Assembly: GCF_947496875.1 (NCBI RefSeq) | Contig: NZ_CANMEH010000008.1 | Coordinates: forward strand, 62,001-126,000 | Direction: 5' to 3' | DNA from: an uncultured Paracoccus sp. | Lineage (GTDB): Bacteria; Pseudomonadota; Alphaproteobacteria; Rhodobacterales; Rhodobacteraceae | DNA: 64,000 nt | Shown here: positions 1-7,959 of the stretch, in pieces | Layout: each line of letters begins with the position of its first letter | Numbering within the stretch: the stretch's first letter is position 1 | Made by a program: the position numbers and the translations under genes | The notes under the pieces: generated by a model | What the model saw: the letters and a program-made list of their open reading frames with translations, nothing else | What the model was told of the DNA's origin: nothing | Database searches by the model: none

Positions 1-1395
1 CAGCCAGAACCGGCGAAAGAAGTTGGCGGCCACGGCGCTGCGATATGCGGCGCTGGCCCGCCAGTCCGACATCGGGGTGAAGTCATCCGCGACGGCACGG
101 GCCGCCGCCTCGAAACTCTCCTGCGCAAAGGGCTGTCCCTGCAGCGCCGCCTCGGCCGCGCGGGCGCGCTTCGGGGTGCCGGCCATGCCGCCGAAGGCGA
201 CGCGGGCATCGGTGATGATTCCGCCCTCCTCCCGGATGCGGAATCCCGCCGCGACCGCCGAGATGTCGGCATTGGCGCGCTTGGACACCTTGTAGGCGGC
301 GACCCGGGCGCCCGCCGCGCGCGGGATGATCACGGTTTCCACGAACTCGTCGGGCCGGCGGTCCTGCTTGCCGTAGGCGACGAAGAACTCCTCAAGCGGC
401 AGCTCGCGCCGGGCGTCGCCGCGGCGCAGGATGATGCGGGTGTCCAGCGCGATCAGCAGCGGCGGGGTTTCCCCGATCGGCGAGCCGTTCGCGATGTTGC
501 CGCCGATGGTGCCGGCATTGCGGATCTGCCAGCCGCCGATCCGCAGCACGTAATCGGCAACCTCCGGATGGTGCGCCTCGATCACCGGCAGCGCCTCGGT
601 ATAGGTCACCCCGGCGCCCAGCCGGATCTCGTCGTCGGTGACGGTCACGTCCTTCATCAGGTGGCCGATGAACAGCGCCGGGCTGATCGGGCGCAGCATC
701 TTGGTCACCCACAGGCCGACATCGGTGGCGCCCGCCACGATCGTCGCCTCGGGGTGATCCAGCAGATGCGCGGCCAGCGCGTCGGTGTCGGCCGGCACGA
801 TGGCCCGCTCGTCGCCGCGCCGCACGTCGGCGCCCGGCGGGATGGCGGCCAGCCGCGCGGTCACCTCGTCGCGTTCGCGGGCCAGCGCGTCCATCGCCTG
901 CCCGCCCGCCCTGGCCGCCGCCAGCGCCGCCTTGATGATGGGCTCATACCCGGTGCAGCGGCACAGATTGCCCTGCAGCGCGGTCTCGATCTGCACGACG
1001 GTCGGGTCGGGATGCTCCATCCACAGCGCGTACAGCGCCATGACGAAGCCCGGCGTGCAGAACCCGCACTGGCTGCCGTGGTGGTCGACCATCGCCTGCT
1101 GGACCGGGTGCAGCCCGCCATCGGCACCCTTCAGGTGCTCGATCGTCACCACGTGGCAGCCGTGGCAGGACGCCAGGAAGCGGATGCAGGCGTTCACCGG
1201 CTCGTAGCGCAGCACGCCCTCGTGCAGCCGTCCCACCAGCACCGTGCAGGCGCCGCAATCGCCCTCGGCGCAGCCTTCCTTGGTGCCGGTCAGCCGCCGG
1301 CCCAGGCGCAGGAAATCCAGCAGCGTGTCGGCGGGCCCCGCCGCGTCCAGCCGGACATCGGTGTGGTTCAACAGAAATTGGACGTCGCCGGTCAT
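1..1395 (-). CDS. xdhA: Xanthine dehydrogenase small subunit XdhA (C-terminal end cut by window edge)
   Basis: This is the iron-sulfur/FAD subunit of xanthine dehydrogenase, which passes electrons from the molybdenum subunit to NAD during hypoxanthine-to-xanthine-to-urate oxidation in the cytoplasm. The N-terminus shows the plant-type [2Fe-2S] motif with Cys42, Cys47 and Cys50 (CAEGDCGAC). The second cluster domain follows with SQCGFCTPGF, and then an FAD-binding domain. The ATG at 1395 has a GGTGGGG stretch upstream. The 465 codons seen end in FFRRFWL with no stop yet; known XdhA proteins have about 460-490 residues, so only a few are missing. xdhB and xdhC probably lie beyond the left edge (inference). 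It is transcribed away from the LysR gene, a usual layout for a regulator and its target. Confidence 0.95.
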   Translation of the reverse strand, partial: MTGDVQFLLNHTDVRLDAAGPADTLLDFLRLGRRLTGTKEGCAEGDCGACTVLVGRLHEGVLRYEPVNACIRFLASCHGCHVVTIEHLKGADGGLHPVQQAMVDHHGSQCGFCTPGFVMALYALWMEHPDPTVVQIETALQGNLCRCTGYEPIIKAALAAARAGGQAMDALARERDEVTARLAAIPPGADVRRGDERAIVPADTDALAAHLLDHPEATIVAGATDVGLWVTKMLRPISPALFIGHLMKDVTVTDDEIRLGAGVTYTEALPVIEAHHPEVADYVLRIGGWQIRNAGTIGGNIANGSPIGETPPLLIALDTRIILRRGDARRELPLEEFFVAYGKQDRRPDEFVETVIIPRAAGARVAAYKVSKRANADISAVAAGFRIREEGGIITDARVAFGGMAGTPKRARAAEAALQGQPFAQESFEAAARAVADDFTPMSDWRASAAYRSAVAANFFRRFWL

Positions 1396-1432
1396 GTGTG
1401 CCCCACCCGTGTGTCGCACCAACATCGGGAAA

Positions 1433-1450
1433 CTTTACCGCGGGATAAAG
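1433..1450. promoter_or_regulatory. Inverted repeat in the xdhA-lysR divergent promoter region
   Basis: The 106-bp gap between the divergent xdhA and LysR starts contains CTTTACCGCGGGATAAAG. It is a near-palindrome with CTTTA/TAAAG arms around a CCGCGG core. LysR regulators usually bind interrupted dyads (T-N11-A) in the shared promoter, so this is the best operator candidate. The role is inferred; only the symmetry is seen. Confidence 0.4.
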
Positions 1451-1501
1451 CGCGCTAGCATGGGAACAGTTTACACGATTTCCTGAAAGACGGAGACTCG
1501 G

Positions 1502-2395
1502 ATGTCGTATCTGGACAGCCTGCGCGTGTTCGTCCGCGTAGTCGAGCTGGGTTCGATCACCGCCGGCGGCCGGGATCTGCGGCTGTCGCCGGCCGGCGCG
1601 TCGAACCGGATCAAGGATCTGGAAACCCGCTTCGGCGTGCGGCTGCTGAACCGCACCACCCGCACCCTGACCCCGACCGAGGTCGGCCAGGTGCTGTATG
1701 AAAACGCCCGCAAGGTCATCGCCGCGCTGGACGAGGCCGAGGCGATCGTGTCCAGCTTCTCGGGGACCCCGCACGGCGTGCTGCGGGTGGTGGCGCCGCT
1801 GGGGCTGGGCCGGCGGCTGGTCGCGCCGCTGATCCCCCGGTTCTGCGAGGACGCGCCCGAGGTCGATGTCCGGCTGCGCCTGTCGGACCGGCAGGTGAAC
1901 ATCGTGCAGGACGGCATCGACGTGGCCTTCTTCCTGGGCCAGCCCGAGGATTCGACCCTCAGCTGGCGCAAGATCGCCGATTGCCGCCGGGTGCTGGTCG
2001 CCGCGCCCGCCTATCTGGCGCGCCGCGGCACGCCGCAGACCCCCGAGGATCTGAAGAACCACAACTGCCTGCTGCTGCGCTTTCCCCGCTCGCCGGAATA
2101 TTTCTGGCAGCTGCAGGTGAACGGCGAACGGCGCAAGCTGATGGTGTCGGGCCGCTTCGATGCCGATGACGGCGAGGTGCTGGCCGAATGGGCGCGCGAC
2201 GGCGCCGGCATCGCCAACCGCCCCCGCTACGAGGTCGCGGCCGATCTGGAGGCCGGCCGGCTGGTCAAGGTGCTGCCCGACACGCCCCCGGTCGCGGCGC
2301 AGTTCGGCTGCCTGATGCCGCACCGCCAGTTGCAGGATCCCAAGGTGCGGCTGTTCGTCGACTTCGCCACCCGCGAACTCAGGGGCGCGGTCTGA
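1502..2395 (+). CDS. LysR-family transcriptional regulator (putative xanthine dehydrogenase/purine regulator)
   Basis: The 297-residue protein has standard LysR architecture. The N-terminal winged helix-turn-helix (about residues 1-60) reads SYLDSLRVFVRVVELGS, followed by SPAGASNRIKDLETRFGVRLLNRTTR-type sequence. A substrate-binding effector domain (about 90-295) follows. GGAGA lies just before the ATG. The gene is divergent from xdhA and next to puuD-uraH, so control of purine oxidation genes is the likely role. The effector (perhaps xanthine or urate) cannot be read from sequence. It may be the function called XdhR in other bacteria, but that name covers unrelated families, so no symbol is given. 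Confidence 0.9.
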   Translation: MSYLDSLRVFVRVVELGSITAGGRDLRLSPAGASNRIKDLETRFGVRLLNRTTRTLTPTEVGQVLYENARKVIAALDEAEAIVSSFSGTPHGVLRVVAPLGLGRRLVAPLIPRFCEDAPEVDVRLRLSDRQVNIVQDGIDVAFFLGQPEDSTLSWRKIADCRRVLVAAPAYLARRGTPQTPEDLKNHNCLLLRFPRSPEYFWQLQVNGERRKLMVSGRFDADDGEVLAEWARDGAGIANRPRYEVAADLEAGRLVKVLPDTPPVAAQFGCLMPHRQLQDPKVRLFVDFATRELRGAV

Positions 2396-2434
2396 TCCCC
2401 GGCCCGTCGGCGTCAATCCCTCAGCGCAGGGCCG

Positions 2435-3682
2435 TCAGTTCGCGGCGATCGCGGTGCCGTCGGCCGACCGGAACCACGCGCGGATCGTGGCCCGTTCGGC
2501 AGGTTCCATGAAGGTGACATTGGCGGGCGGCATGGCGTCCGTCAGCCCCGCCTGCAGATAGATCTCGCGCGCCGCGCGGGCGATGTCGCGGTCGGTTTCC
2601 AGCGCGATCCCCCGCGGCGGCGCGGCGATCCCGTCCCAAGACGGCGCGGCCGCGTGGCACATCGAACAGCGGCCCAGCACGATCGACTGCACGTCCGCGA
2701 AATGGGCGCTGTCTGCCAGCCGCTGCTGGGTGTCGGTCATCGCGGTCTCGTCGCCCACCTCGGCTGGATCGCGCTGCACGCCCAGCATCGACAGCCAGAC
2801 GATGCCCGCGAACAGCAGCGCCGTCACCCCCCAGGTCCACCAAGGCCAGGGCTTGCGGGCGTGCATGGTGTTGAAGAAATGCCGGATCGACACCCCCATC
2901 AGGAACACCAGCGCCGCGATCAGCCAGTTCCAGCTGCTTGCAAAGGCCAGCGGGTAATGGATCGACAGCATCAGGAACACGACGGGCAGCGTCAGATAGT
3001 TGTTGTGGGTGCTGCGCAGCTTGGCGATCTTGCCGTATTTCGCATCCGGCTTGCGCCCGGCCTTGAGGTCGGCGACGACGATCCGCTGGTTCGGCATGAT
3101 GATGAAGAACACGTTCGCGGTCATGATCGTGGCGGTGAAGGCGCCCAGATGCAGCAGCGCGGCGCGCCCCGTGAACACCTGGTCATAGCCCCAGGCCATC
3201 GCCACCAGCAGCACGAACAGCACCAGCATCAGCGCCGTCGGCCGCTCGGCCATCCCCGACTTGCACAGGCGGTCATAGACCAGCCAGCCGATCGTCAGCG
3301 ACCCCGCCGACAGCAGGATCGCCTGCCAGGCCGCCAGGTCCAGCTTGGCCGGATCGATCAGGAACAGCTCGGACTGCGCCCAGTAGACGACCATCAGCAG
3401 CGCCGCGCCGCTCAACCATGTGGAATAGCTTTCCCACTTGAACCAGGTCAGGTGCTCGGGCATCCGCTCGGGCGCGACCAGGAACTTGGTGACATGGTAG
3501 AACCCGCCGCCATGCACCTGCCATTCCTCGCCATGCGCGCCCGGCGGCAGGCCCGGCGCCTTCTGCAGGGCCAGGTCCAGCATGATGAAATAGAACGACG
3601 AGCCGATCCACGCGATCGCCGTGACCACGTGCAGCCAGCGGATCGCGAAGGACGCCCAGTCGTGCAGGATCACCCAGTCCAT
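2435..3682 (-). CDS. puuD: Membrane urate hydroxylase PuuD with C-terminal cytochrome c domain
   Basis: PuuD oxidises urate to 5-hydroxyisourate in the cytoplasmic membrane and replaces the soluble uricase in many alphaproteobacteria. Residues 1-300 contain about eight hydrophobic segments and match the PuuD membrane domain (for example WLHVVTAIAWIGSSFYFI and HNNYLTLPVVFLMLS). The C-terminal cytochrome c module has the haem motif CSMCH at residues 339-343 and a later AMPPANVT stretch that could supply the Met ligand. The 415-residue length is normal for the family. Its ATG shares one base with the uraH stop (TGATG), so the two are translationally coupled, and UraH uses the PuuD product. Confidence 0.95.
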   Translation of the reverse strand: MDWVILHDWASFAIRWLHVVTAIAWIGSSFYFIMLDLALQKAPGLPPGAHGEEWQVHGGGFYHVTKFLVAPERMPEHLTWFKWESYSTWLSGAALLMVVYWAQSELFLIDPAKLDLAAWQAILLSAGSLTIGWLVYDRLCKSGMAERPTALMLVLFVLLVAMAWGYDQVFTGRAALLHLGAFTATIMTANVFFIIMPNQRIVVADLKAGRKPDAKYGKIAKLRSTHNNYLTLPVVFLMLSIHYPLAFASSWNWLIAALVFLMGVSIRHFFNTMHARKPWPWWTWGVTALLFAGIVWLSMLGVQRDPAEVGDETAMTDTQQRLADSAHFADVQSIVLGRCSMCHAAAPSWDGIAAPPRGIALETDRDIARAAREIYLQAGLTDAMPPANVTFMEPAERATIRAWFRSADGTAIAAN

Positions 3683-4035
3683 CAGCTGCCCCTGTAGGTC
3701 GAATAGCCGAACGGCGACACCAGCAGCGGCACGTGGTAATGCGCGGCCTCGGCCATCCCGAACCGGATCGGGACCTCGTCAAGGAAGCGCGGCTGCGGGC
3801 CGGGCATGTCGCCCGCGTCCAGCCAGGCGCCCACCCGGAACACCAGCTCGTAGACGCCGGGCGCGAAATCGGTTCTGGGCAGGATCGGCGCGTCGGTGCG
3901 GCCGTCGGCATTGGTCACGACCCGCGCCAGCTCGGTTCGCGCCGCGCCCTCGATCCGGTGCAGCACGATCTCCATCCCGGCTGCGGGACGTCCCCGCGCC
4001 GTGTCCAGAACATGGGTGGTGAGATATCCGTCCAT
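3682..4035 (-). CDS. uraH: 5-hydroxyisourate hydrolase (transthyretin-like)
   Basis: UraH hydrolyses 5-hydroxyisourate, the PuuD product, to OHCU. The start at 4035 gives a 117-residue protein, the usual length. It begins MDGYLTTHVLD, carrying the first signature with the catalytic His, and ends with the diagnostic YRGS tetrapeptide. GGGAAAGGCGG precedes the ATG, and upstream in-frame starts would add sequence foreign to the family. uraH lies directly before puuD with a one-base overlap. The third enzyme, OHCU decarboxylase (UraD), is not next to it. Confidence 0.95.
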   Translation of the reverse strand: MDGYLTTHVLDTARGRPAAGMEIVLHRIEGAARTELARVVTNADGRTDAPILPRTDFAPGVYELVFRVGAWLDAGDMPGPQPRFLDEVPIRFGMAEAAHYHVPLLVSPFGYSTYRGS

Positions 4036-4218
4036 CGAACCGCCTTTCCCTGCGCATGTCGCCGCCGCGACCTGCTTAGCCCGGCGCCCGCCCCGGCGAA
4101 CAGTGCGCGAATCCACATGCAGTTTACAGATTTGCGAAAGGACGGGCCAAACCTGCCGGACGGGAACGCAACCCGGACCGGAACGTTAGAAGAACATACT
4201 CTGCACAAGGCGATCACC

Positions 4219-4458
4219 ATGACCGACGATCACGACAAGACCGACCACAACCCCAAGGCCGACCCCGACCCTCAGTCGAACACCGAAAAGGACCCCGACG
4301 ACTGGGTCTCGGGCGACGAACCGATGACCGGCGCGCAGACATCCTATCTCAAGACGCTGTCGGAACAGGCCCATGATCCCGACGCCTTTGCCGAGGACCT
4401 GTCCAAGGCCGAGGCGTCCAAGCGCATTGATGCGCTGAAGGACAAGCTCAAGCTGTGA
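4219..4458 (+). CDS. Small DUF3072-family protein
   Basis: This 79-residue acidic, hydrophilic protein has no signal peptide or membrane segment. The N-terminal third is rich in Asp, Pro and Lys and is probably disordered. The remainder (SGDEPMTGAQTSYLKTLSEQ and on to SKAEASKRIDAL) matches the DUF3072 pattern, a short helical domain widespread in proteobacteria with no assigned function. The ATG at 4219 is preceded by AAGG; the frame stays open further upstream, but that part overlaps the uraH promoter region. It sits between divergent uraH and co-oriented allA, and nothing links it to purine metabolism except position. Confidence 0.75.
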   Translation: MTDDHDKTDHNPKADPDPQSNTEKDPDDWVSGDEPMTGAQTSYLKTLSEQAHDPDAFAEDLSKAEASKRIDALKDKLKL

Positions 4459-4522
4459 CAGGCCATCCGTCAGGCCGCCCCATCCGGGCTGAACCGCACG
4501 TCCCATCGAGAGGGATCACCCG

Positions 4523-5014
4523 ATGACCGATACCCGCGTCCTGCACACCAGACCCCTCCAGGCCACGGCCTTCGCCCCCTTCGGCCAGGTGATCGAGGCC
4601 GTGGGCCCGCCCGACCGGCTGATCAACGCCGGGCGCTGCGGGCGCCACCACGACCTCGCCCGGCTCGACATCGCCGACCGGGCGGGGATCTCGGTGTTCC
4701 GGTCCGAATCGGTGACGCTGCCCTATCGCTTCGATCTGGTCGAACGTCACCCGCTGGGCAGCCAGGCTTTCCTGCCGATGACCGAACATCCGTTCCTGGT
4801 CATCGTCGCCCCCGATCTGGGCGACCGTCCGGGCGATCCGCTGGCGTTCCTGACCGCGCCCGGCCAAGGGGTGAATATCGGCCGCAACGTCTGGCACGGG
4901 GTGCTGACCCCGCTGGCCGATCCCGGCCTGTTCGCGGTGGCGGACCGCTGCGCCGACGGTCCCAACCTGCAGGAACATGTCTATCCCGCCCCGTGGACCG
5001 TGCTGCCCGGCTGA
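4523..5014 (+). CDS. allA: Ureidoglycolate lyase
   Basis: AllA cleaves ureidoglycolate to glyoxylate and urea, the last step of allantoin degradation. The 163-residue length is typical. The sequence fits the cupin-like family: an N-terminal TAFAPFGQVIE stretch, a central SQAFLPM motif, PFLVIVAP, and GRNVWHGVLTPL near the C-terminus with the conserved His. GAGAGGG lies upstream of the ATG. It is convergent with the deaminase gene downstream and belongs to the purine catabolism block. Allantoinase, allantoicase or allantoate hydrolase genes needed upstream in the pathway are not in this window. Confidence 0.93.
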   Translation: MTDTRVLHTRPLQATAFAPFGQVIEAVGPPDRLINAGRCGRHHDLARLDIADRAGISVFRSESVTLPYRFDLVERHPLGSQAFLPMTEHPFLVIVAPDLGDRPGDPLAFLTAPGQGVNIGRNVWHGVLTPLADPGLFAVADRCADGPNLQEHVYPAPWTVLPG

Positions 5015-5036
5015 CGGCCAGCCAACACGCAGCCCG

Positions 5037-6461
5037 TCAGCCCATCAGCCGCTGCACCGCGCGCCCCGCGTCGGCGGCGATCCGGGCCGGGTCGGCGGTG
5101 GTCAGCCGGTGCTCCTGCACCACCGCGCGGCCCTCCACATACACGGCGCGGGGCCGGACCGGCGCGCCGAACACCAGCGCCGCGACCGGGTCCCACTGCC
5201 CCGCCGCGGTGATCTCGGCCACGTCCCACAGCACCAGGTCGGCGCGCATCCCCGGCGCCAGCTGGCCAATGTCGGACCGGCCCAGCACCCGGGCCCCGCC
5301 CCGCGTCGCGATCTCCAGCACCTCGCGGGCGCCCATCGCGCCGGGGCCGTCGCGCAGGCGCGCCACCAGCATCGCCTGCCGCGCCTCCAGCCCCAGATGG
5401 CTGCTGTCGTTCGACGCCGAGCCGTCGACCCCCAGCCCGACCGGGACCCCGGCGTCGCGCATCGCCCGCACCGGGGCGATGCCGCTGGCCAGCCGCGCGT
5501 TGGAACAGGGGCAATGCGCGACCCCGGTCCCGGTCCGCGCGAACAGCGCGATTTCCGGGTCCGACAGCCGGACGCAATGCGCGTGCCACACGTCGTCGCC
5601 GGTCCAGCCGACGCTTTCCGCATAATCGCCCGGCGTCATGCCGAAGCGTTCGCGCGAATAGGCCACGTCCTCGTCATTCTCGGCCAGGTGGGTGTGCAGC
5701 CGCACCCCCCGTTCGCGGGCCAGCACCGCCGCGTCGCGCATCAGCTCGCGGCTGACCGAGAACGGCGAGCAGGGGGCCAGCGCCACCTGCAGCATCGCGC
5801 CCGGCGTGGGATCGTGGAACGCCGACACCACCCGGTCGCAGTCGCGCAGGATCGCCGCCTCGTCCTCGACCAGCGCGTCGGGGGGCAGCCCGCCCTGGCT
5901 TTCCCCGATCGACATCGCGCCGCGGGTGGCGGTGAAGCGGATGCCGATATCGGCGGCGGCCGCGATGCTGTCGTCCAGCCGGGCGCCGTTCGGAAACAGG
6001 TACAGGTGATCGGACGAACAGGTGCAGCCCGACAGCGCCAGTTCGGCCAGCCCCAGCCGCGCCGACAGGGCGATGTCGTCGGGCGTCAGCCGCGCCCAGA
6101 TCGGGTACAGCGCCCGCAGCCAGCCGAACAGCGCCGCGTCCTGCGCCGCCGGCACCGCCCGGGTCAGGGTCTGGAACAGGTGGTGATGGGTGTTGACCAG
6201 CCCCGGCGTGACCACGCAGCCGGCGGCATCGACGATCTCGGCCCCGGCGGCCCGTGGATCGTCGCGCCGCAGCGCCGCGCCGGTCGCGACGATCACCCCG
6301 TCCTCGACCAGCACGCTGCCGTCCGCGATCTCGCGCAGCGCGTCGTCCATGGTGACGACGACGCGGGCGCCGCGGATCAGCAGCCGCGACCGCGGGGCAC
6401 CGGCGGCAGGGCGCCCGCCGGACGCCTGCGCGGCCGGCCCCGCCCCCGGATCAGTGGGCAT
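5037..6461 (-). CDS. 8-oxoguanine deaminase / guanine deaminase-type amidohydrolase
   Basis: This metal-dependent amidohydrolase hydrolytically deaminates a purine. The sequence around residue 70 reads GLVNTHHHLFQTLTRA, with the HxH metal motif in the form seen in 8-oxoguanine deaminases. WLRALYPIWARL and later HTHLAEN, HC and a GVDGSASNDSS segment carrying a metal-ligand Asp follow. The start at 6461 gives 474 residues and overlaps the end of the upstream permease by 11 bp; ATGs further upstream lie deeper inside that gene. Substrate could be 8-oxoguanine, guanine or a related aminopurine, and sequence alone does not settle it. It forms an apparent operon with the two permeases. Confidence 0.85.
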   Translation of the reverse strand: MPTDPGAGPAAQASGGRPAAGAPRSRLLIRGARVVVTMDDALREIADGSVLVEDGVIVATGAALRRDDPRAAGAEIVDAAGCVVTPGLVNTHHHLFQTLTRAVPAAQDAALFGWLRALYPIWARLTPDDIALSARLGLAELALSGCTCSSDHLYLFPNGARLDDSIAAAADIGIRFTATRGAMSIGESQGGLPPDALVEDEAAILRDCDRVVSAFHDPTPGAMLQVALAPCSPFSVSRELMRDAAVLARERGVRLHTHLAENDEDVAYSRERFGMTPGDYAESVGWTGDDVWHAHCVRLSDPEIALFARTGTGVAHCPCSNARLASGIAPVRAMRDAGVPVGLGVDGSASNDSSHLGLEARQAMLVARLRDGPGAMGAREVLEIATRGGARVLGRSDIGQLAPGMRADLVLWDVAEITAAGQWDPVAALVFGAPVRPRAVYVEGRAVVQEHRLTTADPARIAADAGRAVQRLMG

Positions 6462-7941
6462 CCGAGGCATGGCCGGCCTCGCGGACCGCATCCTCGTCGA
6501 CATGCGGGGCGCCGTTGTAGAACCAGTTCAGCAGCACCGCCGAGATCGCCGCCAGCAGGATGCCGGAATGGATCAGCGGGTGGATCGCGTGCGGCATCCA
6601 CTGGTTGAACTTGGGCGCGATCAGCGGGATCATCCCGACGCCCACCGAGATCGCCACGATGAACAAATTGTGGCGGTTGCCGGCGAAATCGACCCGCGAC
6701 AGGATCCGCACCCCGGTCGCCGCGACCATCCCGAACATCACCAGCCCGGCCCCGCCCAGCACCGTCGTGGGCAGGCTTTCGACCAGCGCCCCCATCTTGG
6801 GGATCAGCCCCAGCAGGATCATGATCGCGCCGCCGGCCACGCAGACAAACCGCGACCGGATGCCGGTGACCCCGACCAGCCCGACATTCTGGGAAAACGA
6901 GGTATAGGGAAAGGTGTTGAACAGCCCCCCGATGGTGGTGCCCAGCCCGTCGGCGCGCAGCCCGGCGGCCAGCGATTTCTGGGTCAGCGGCTTCTTGCAG
7001 ATGTCGCTCAGCGCCAGGAACATGCCGGTCGATTCGATCAGCGTGACCAGCATCACCAGCACCATCGTCGCGATCATGATCGGGTCGAAGGTCGGCGTCC
7101 CGAACTGCAGCGGCCGGATGAAGGCGAACCAGCCGGCCTCGGCCACCTTGTCGAAATGCATCATCCCCAGCAGCGCGGCGATCACCCCGCCGACCATGAT
7201 CCCGATCAGCACCGCGATGTTGGCCAGGAACCCGGTGGCATAGCGCGACACCAGCAGGATGGTGCCCAGCACCAGCGCCGCGATCACGATGTTCTGCCCC
7301 GACGCGTAGGCGGGGTTCGCCACGGTGGGCGCCAGCTGCACGCTGGCCGGCACCTCGCCCGCGGCCCGGGCCGATTCCAGCCAGGCGGCGGCGGCCGGGT
7401 CCACGATCTGCGGCGCGGTCGGACCGACCTGCAGGCCGAAGATCCAGTTGATCCCGATCGGCATCAGGGTGATGCCGATGGTCAGGATCAGCGTGCCGGT
7501 GACCACCGGCGGAAAGAACCGCAGCATCCGGCTGACCAGCGGCGCGATCAGGATTCCGATGATCCCGGCCGCGATGATCGCCCCGAACAGCGCCCGCGCC
7601 CCCTCGTGCCCCGGCGTGGTCTGGGCGATGGCGACCATCGGCCCGACCGCGGCGAAGGTCACGCCCATCATCACCGGCAGCCGCACCCCGAAATACTGGG
7701 TCGCCCCCAGGCTCTGGATGATCGACACGATGCCGCAGACGAACAGGTCGGCGGAAATCAGGAAAGCCACCTCCTCGGGCGACAGCTGCAGCGCCCGGCC
7801 CACGATCAGCGGCACCGCGATGGCGCCCGCATACATCACCAGCACATGCTGGAACCCCAGCGTCAGCAGCTTGGGCGCCGGCAGCATCTCGTCCACCGGG
7901 TGCACCCCGGCGCGGCCGGCCTCATCCATCGTCGCGTCCAT
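6451..7941 (-). CDS. NCS2-family xanthine/urate/uracil:cation symporter
   Basis: This integral membrane nucleobase transporter of the NCS2 (nucleobase-ascorbate) family has 496 residues and about 12-14 hydrophobic segments. Family signs include GFQHVLVMYAGAIAVPLIVG near the N-terminus, SFSQNVGLVGVTG around the substrate site and PTTVLGGAGLVMFG near the end. GAGGGAGGGA sits just before the ATG at 7941. The context (xdhA, puuD, the deaminase) suggests xanthine or urate as substrate, as for XanQ, UacT or PucJ-like carriers. The exact substrate is inferred. It lies between azgA-like and deaminase genes on the same strand. Confidence 0.9.
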   Translation of the reverse strand: MDATMDEAGRAGVHPVDEMLPAPKLLTLGFQHVLVMYAGAIAVPLIVGRALQLSPEEVAFLISADLFVCGIVSIIQSLGATQYFGVRLPVMMGVTFAAVGPMVAIAQTTPGHEGARALFGAIIAAGIIGILIAPLVSRMLRFFPPVVTGTLILTIGITLMPIGINWIFGLQVGPTAPQIVDPAAAAWLESARAAGEVPASVQLAPTVANPAYASGQNIVIAALVLGTILLVSRYATGFLANIAVLIGIMVGGVIAALLGMMHFDKVAEAGWFAFIRPLQFGTPTFDPIMIATMVLVMLVTLIESTGMFLALSDICKKPLTQKSLAAGLRADGLGTTIGGLFNTFPYTSFSQNVGLVGVTGIRSRFVCVAGGAIMILLGLIPKMGALVESLPTTVLGGAGLVMFGMVAATGVRILSRVDFAGNRHNLFIVAISVGVGMIPLIAPKFNQWMPHAIHPLIHSGILLAAISAVLLNWFYNGAPHVDEDAVREAGHASDAH

Positions 7942-7959
7942 CGTCCCTCCCTCTCGAAA

